From Kordia sp. SMS9 (GTDB lineage: Bacteria; Bacteroidota; Bacteroidia; Flavobacteriales; Flavobacteriaceae): a stretch of 64,000 nucleotides of DNA. The stretch is taken from positions 1,912,465 through 1,976,464 of the forward strand of contig NZ_CP031153.1 in NCBI RefSeq assembly GCF_003352465.1, written 5' to 3'. The notes below the pieces were generated by a model. It did no database searches. It was not told the origin of the DNA and saw nothing but the letters and a program-made list of their open reading frames with translations. Position 1 is the first letter of the stretch; each line of letters begins with the position of its first letter. Shown one piece after another: positions 63,038 to 64,000 of this stretch. A program made the position numbers and the translations under genes.

Positions 63038-64000
63038 ATGAGTCAGCGTTACTTTTTGTTGTTTGGATGTTTTTTTCTTGTGTTTGTACTACATGCACAG
63101 CCAGGAATACCTCGTTATACAAATTTGAATTCTGGTATTGGATACATTAAAGTTATTGATAATACGACAGATGTATCGCGTATCGCAACGCTGAAAAATC
63201 AAAAAAGTATTCGTATTGCTATTGCGTTGCCAGAAATTCCGATTGAATTTAAAGATTTTACCCATACAGAATCACTTCATATTGAGACGTCTGCCGATCT
63301 ATCAAAACTGGATCTTTATTTTCCGAACTTGAAACATTTGAATATTGTGAGAAGCAACAGAAAATCCATTGCAAATAAGAAGTTTCAATTTGATTCTTTA
63401 CGCTCTTTATATATCATGCGCGCAAAAAATTTAGAAAATATGGATGCTTTTTCAAATTGTCGTACGATTGAAAAGTTGATGCTTCGCGGAACGCCAAATT
63501 TGATTCACTTTCCTAAGTTTCACAGGAAGAATAATATAAAGGAAGTCATCATTGATCACGGTGTCACATTCCGAAAAAAAGAAACCGCGAACTATCTGAA
63601 GAATTTGAAGCGACTTTCTAAACTAGAGAATTTGACTTTGGCGAATATATACAGTTTGACAGAAGTACCTTCGTATCTTCCGAAATCGATTCAGTATTTA
63701 GAAATCAACAGTTGGGCATTGCACGATCATACCACAAAAATTAAAAGTTTGAAGCATCTTAAAAAATATACCAATTTAAAATTTCTAAAACTATATAAAA
63801 TTGAACTTGCGCCTATAGAAGATACGTTTCCAGAAGTTTCTTTAGCGTATTTACTTCTAAACACAGTGTATAATTTAAAGGATGTTTCTTGGATTTTTAC
63901 GTTTCAACACATTGATAAAGTGCAATTGTATGATTGTTATGCATATACAACCATTTCAGTTGATAGGAATTCAGATGTAGTTTCTGAAATAGCTATTGAT
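63038..64000 (+). CDS. Exported leucine-rich-repeat-like protein (5' part)
   Basis: Open frame of 321 codons running past the right edge with no stop. Signal peptide about 1-21 (ending LHAQ). The mature part has irregular leucine-rich stretches with a period of roughly 22-24 residues (FPNLKHLNIVRSN, FDSLRSLYIMRAKNLENM, LENLTLANIYSLTEVPSYL, IQYLEINSW, LKFLKLYKIEL), which fits a divergent LRR solenoid. A surface or periplasmic binding role is likely from this fold. The C-terminus, and any T9SS sorting domain, lies outside the window. Confidence 0.75.
   Translation, partial: MSQRYFLLFGCFFLVFVLHAQPGIPRYTNLNSGIGYIKVIDNTTDVSRIATLKNQKSIRIAIALPEIPIEFKDFTHTESLHIETSADLSKLDLYFPNLKHLNIVRSNRKSIANKKFQFDSLRSLYIMRAKNLENMDAFSNCRTIEKLMLRGTPNLIHFPKFHRKNNIKEVIIDHGVTFRKKETANYLKNLKRLSKLENLTLANIYSLTEVPSYLPKSIQYLEINSWALHDHTTKIKSLKHLKKYTNLKFLKLYKIELAPIEDTFPEVSLAYLLLNTVYNLKDVSWIFTFQHIDKVQLYDCYAYTTISVDRNSDVVSEIAID

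Noticed and set aside
1..64000. tRNA, rRNA, CRISPR, prophage, integrase or restriction/defence genes
   Set aside because: I looked through the intergenic stretches and products on both strands and found none that I could support.

Overview
The window is chromosomal DNA from a gliding, aerobic member of the Bacteroidota, almost certainly a marine Flavobacteriaceae; a Kordia-like genus is a guess from gene content only. The evidence is clear AT-richness, the type IX secretion/gliding genes sprA, a RemB-like gene, a PorP/SprF gene and a protein with a T9SS sorting domain, an alternative complex III (actABCDEF) followed directly by an aa3-type oxidase, and promoters of the Bacteroidota form TTG-N(about 20)-TAnnTTTG. 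I saw no rRNA, tRNA, CRISPR array, integrase or insertion sequence. Nearly all of the window is core genome, with three short repeat elements in intergenic DNA.

Layout. 1-1660: 3' end of infB facing a SPOR-domain gene across a shared palindromic terminator. 1.8-13.3 kb: actABCDEF-coxBA, a quinol-to-oxygen electron chain in one operon. 13.4-16.7 kb: ruvB, a cytochrome P450 and queG. 16.9-20.3 kb, minus strand: four genes for three paralogous glycine-rich repeat proteins and one T9SS-sorted protein. 20.7-31.7 kb: malic enzyme, ruvA, the giant sprA, gcvH and a VanZ-like gene. 31.8-36 kb: two TonB genes, a 32-codon ORF sharing the second TonB leader, and a RemB-like barrel whose N-terminus resembles a TonB C-terminal domain. 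36-37.1 kb: a small membrane protein and a metallo-beta-lactamase-fold hydrolase. 37.4-43.0 kb: heme O synthase, two oxidase subunits III, subunit IV, a cysteine-less SCO-like protein, SCO, a DUF420 protein and a 76-residue CxxC membrane protein. 43.2-49.2 kb: a MacB-type tripartite efflux operon. 49.3-53.5 kb: tsaB, a lipoprotein, MscS, DUF1304, dodecin and an Nfu protein. 53.9-54.9 kb: PorP/SprF. 55.2-61.3 kb: a VWA lipoprotein and two SIMPL proteins divergent from a LytS/LytTR two-component system. 61.5-64 kb: gamma-carbonic anhydrase, murI, and the 5' part of a leucine-rich-repeat-like gene running off the right edge.

How the genes fit together. The two respiratory clusters supply the electron chain (Act complex, CoxA/B, two CoxC, CoxD), heme O synthesis and copper delivery for the same oxidase. 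SprA, the PorP/SprF protein, the T9SS-sorted protein and the RemB-like barrel point to surface protein export and gliding. I found no clear new defence or mobile system. The best leads are the cysteine-less SCO paralog with the small CxxC protein, the TonB-like domain fused to a barrel beside two tonB genes, the repeat-protein operon, the terminator-like hairpin just before the porP gene, and a 138-bp MITE-like element.
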